From Armatimonadota bacterium (GTDB lineage Bacteria > Armatimonadota > Fimbriimonadia > Fimbriimonadales > ATM1): a stretch of 6,588 bases of DNA. Location of the stretch: assembly GCA_013816225.1 (NCBI GenBank), contig JACDEQ010000121.1:1-6588 (forward strand). Direction: 5' to 3'. The notes below the pieces were generated by a model. That model was not told the DNA's origin. It ran no database searches and saw nothing but the letters and a program-made list of their open reading frames with translations. Positions 5,608-6,588 of the stretch are shown one piece after another. The translations under genes and the position numbers were made by a program. Positions within the stretch are counted from its first letter, which is position 1; every line of letters starts with the position of its first letter.

Positions 5608-6588
5608 ATGAGCCCAGTGTTAGCATTGAGTCTGCTCTTAGCGGTTGCCGGCGGCGATATTGGCCCGACCTTGCCGCCCCGAACATCGACCCATATTCAC
5701 CGCGTGAACATCGAGGTCCAGCGGCTCTTGTCCGAGTCGAAGTTTGGTGACGCCGGCGCGAAGCTTCGAGAATGGCCCCTCGGCGAAATCGGCTACCGGG
5801 CCCCCGACGCCTATGCTGACGTTGTCGAAGAAGCGGCCGAGATTTGGTCGCAAGCGACCGAAGGCAAGGCCCGCTTCGTTTCGAAGAGCGAGCCGCTAGT
5901 GCGTTTCGCCTTCGCCGAGAGGCCGGTGGATGGTGTGCTCCTCACATGGAAGGACGGCAGGATCGAGGCCACCGTGCCAGTTTTCGCCGAGGACGGCAAG
6001 CCCGCCTCGCGCAGGTCGATGGTTTGGAACGCCGCCAAGGCGTTCGGCTACGCACTGGGCTTGGCCCCGACAACGCGGCGTCGCCACCTCATGGGGCCGG
6101 TGGCCTACCGGCCGGACGGCCCGCAGGACCCAAAACTCGTCCCTGATATCGCCGAGATTAGTCACTTATCCTCTTTGCTTCAAGCCCGCGAAGCCCTATC
6201 CAGGGCCGTCGCATCCAGGTCGAAGCTGACTCCCGCGCAGCCCGTGATCGCGCTCGACAAGGAGAGCCTCGACGGCGGCATGGTGACGCAGGGGACCAAG
6301 GTCGAATTCTCGCTCACGATTTCGAACAAAGGCAACGTGCCGGCGCTTCTCGACCTGGAATCGACTTGCGCCTGCATTATCGCGCTGGCGCGACCTGAGA
6401 TTGCGCCGGGCGACTCCTTCGACGTGAAGATCGTACTCGACACGGCCGATTACCGGGGCGCGCTCGACAAGCACCTGTACATCCACACCAACGACCCTGC
6501 CGAGCCCACACGAACGCTGGAGATGCACGTCGTCTCTGTTCCGGAGTACCGAGTGCTGCCCGAGGGCATTCAAACCGTGCCCCTGAGC
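5608..6588 (+). CDS. Secreted protein with degenerate matrixin-like region and DUF1573 domain (cut by window edge)
   Basis: This frame opens at ATG 5608-5610 and runs 327 codons off the right edge. MSPVLALSLLLAVAGG looks like a short signal peptide, although it lacks a basic N-terminus. Residues about 60-187 follow the layout of a matrixin-type (M10) metalloprotease: EEAAEIWSQAT (74-84), LVRFAF (97-102), then KAFGYALGLAP (144-154) where HExGHxxGxxH is expected, a Met-turn-like HLMGPVAY (160-167) and PDIAEISHL (179-187). The glycines and the ALGL core are kept, but all three zinc His and the catalytic Glu are gone, so it is probably not an active protease. Residues about 228-312 are a DUF1573 domain: KVEFSLTISNKGN, the STCACI cysteine pair (252-257), EIAPGDSFDVKIVLDT and HTNDPAEPTRTL. 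No in-frame start lies upstream within the intergenic region. The ribosome site is at best weak (AGAGA). The function is unknown and the C-terminus is not visible. Confidence 0.85.
   Translation, partial: MSPVLALSLLLAVAGGDIGPTLPPRTSTHIHRVNIEVQRLLSESKFGDAGAKLREWPLGEIGYRAPDAYADVVEEAAEIWSQATEGKARFVSKSEPLVRFAFAERPVDGVLLTWKDGRIEATVPVFAEDGKPASRRSMVWNAAKAFGYALGLAPTTRRRHLMGPVAYRPDGPQDPKLVPDIAEISHLSSLLQAREALSRAVASRSKLTPAQPVIALDKESLDGGMVTQGTKVEFSLTISNKGNVPALLDLESTCACIIALARPEIAPGDSFDVKIVLDTADYRGALDKHLYIHTNDPAEPTRTLEMHVVSVPEYRVLPEGIQTVPLS

Overview
This is an ordinary chromosomal stretch of a moderately GC-rich bacterium. It has six coding regions, five collinear on the minus strand and one divergent on the plus strand. 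I see no tRNA, rRNA, CRISPR array, insertion sequence or phage gene. The combination of a RemA/DUF370 gene directly upstream of mreB, a PurH, a large membrane-anchored Ig-repeat protein and a DUF1573 protein would suit the Armatimonadota (for example Fimbriimonadia) or a related Terrabacteria-type lineage. That placement is only an inference; no marker in the window settles it.

Layout in minus-strand transcription order. A divergent 55-bp intergenic region (5553-5607) separates the rightward gene from the leftward block. Leftward come an Ig-like repeat protein with one central membrane segment (5552-3993), purH for the last two steps of IMP synthesis (3876-2344), and a 105-residue single-pass membrane protein with a Pro/Gly/Ala-rich tail (2311-1994). 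After a 122-bp gap there follows a tightly overlapped cell-shape operon: a RemA-family DNA-binding protein (1871-1602), mreB (1605-550) and the N-terminal part of mreC (553-1, cut by the window edge). The remA/mreB and mreB/mreC junctions are both 4-base overlaps with non-ATG starts (GTGA and TTGA), so translation of the three is probably coupled. Rightward, 5608-6588 encodes a secreted protein, cut by the window edge. It has a matrixin-like region whose zinc-binding motif has been lost, followed by a DUF1573 domain.

The most interesting points are the apparent pseudo-metalloprotease fused to DUF1573, the placement of a RemA-family regulator at the head of the MreB operon, and a consensus TATAAT box only 11 bases before the ATG of the Ig-repeat gene, which implies a nearly leaderless mRNA. 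No clearly new multi-gene system is visible. There is no gene-free stretch over 300 bases; the longest intergenic gaps are 122 and 116 bases.
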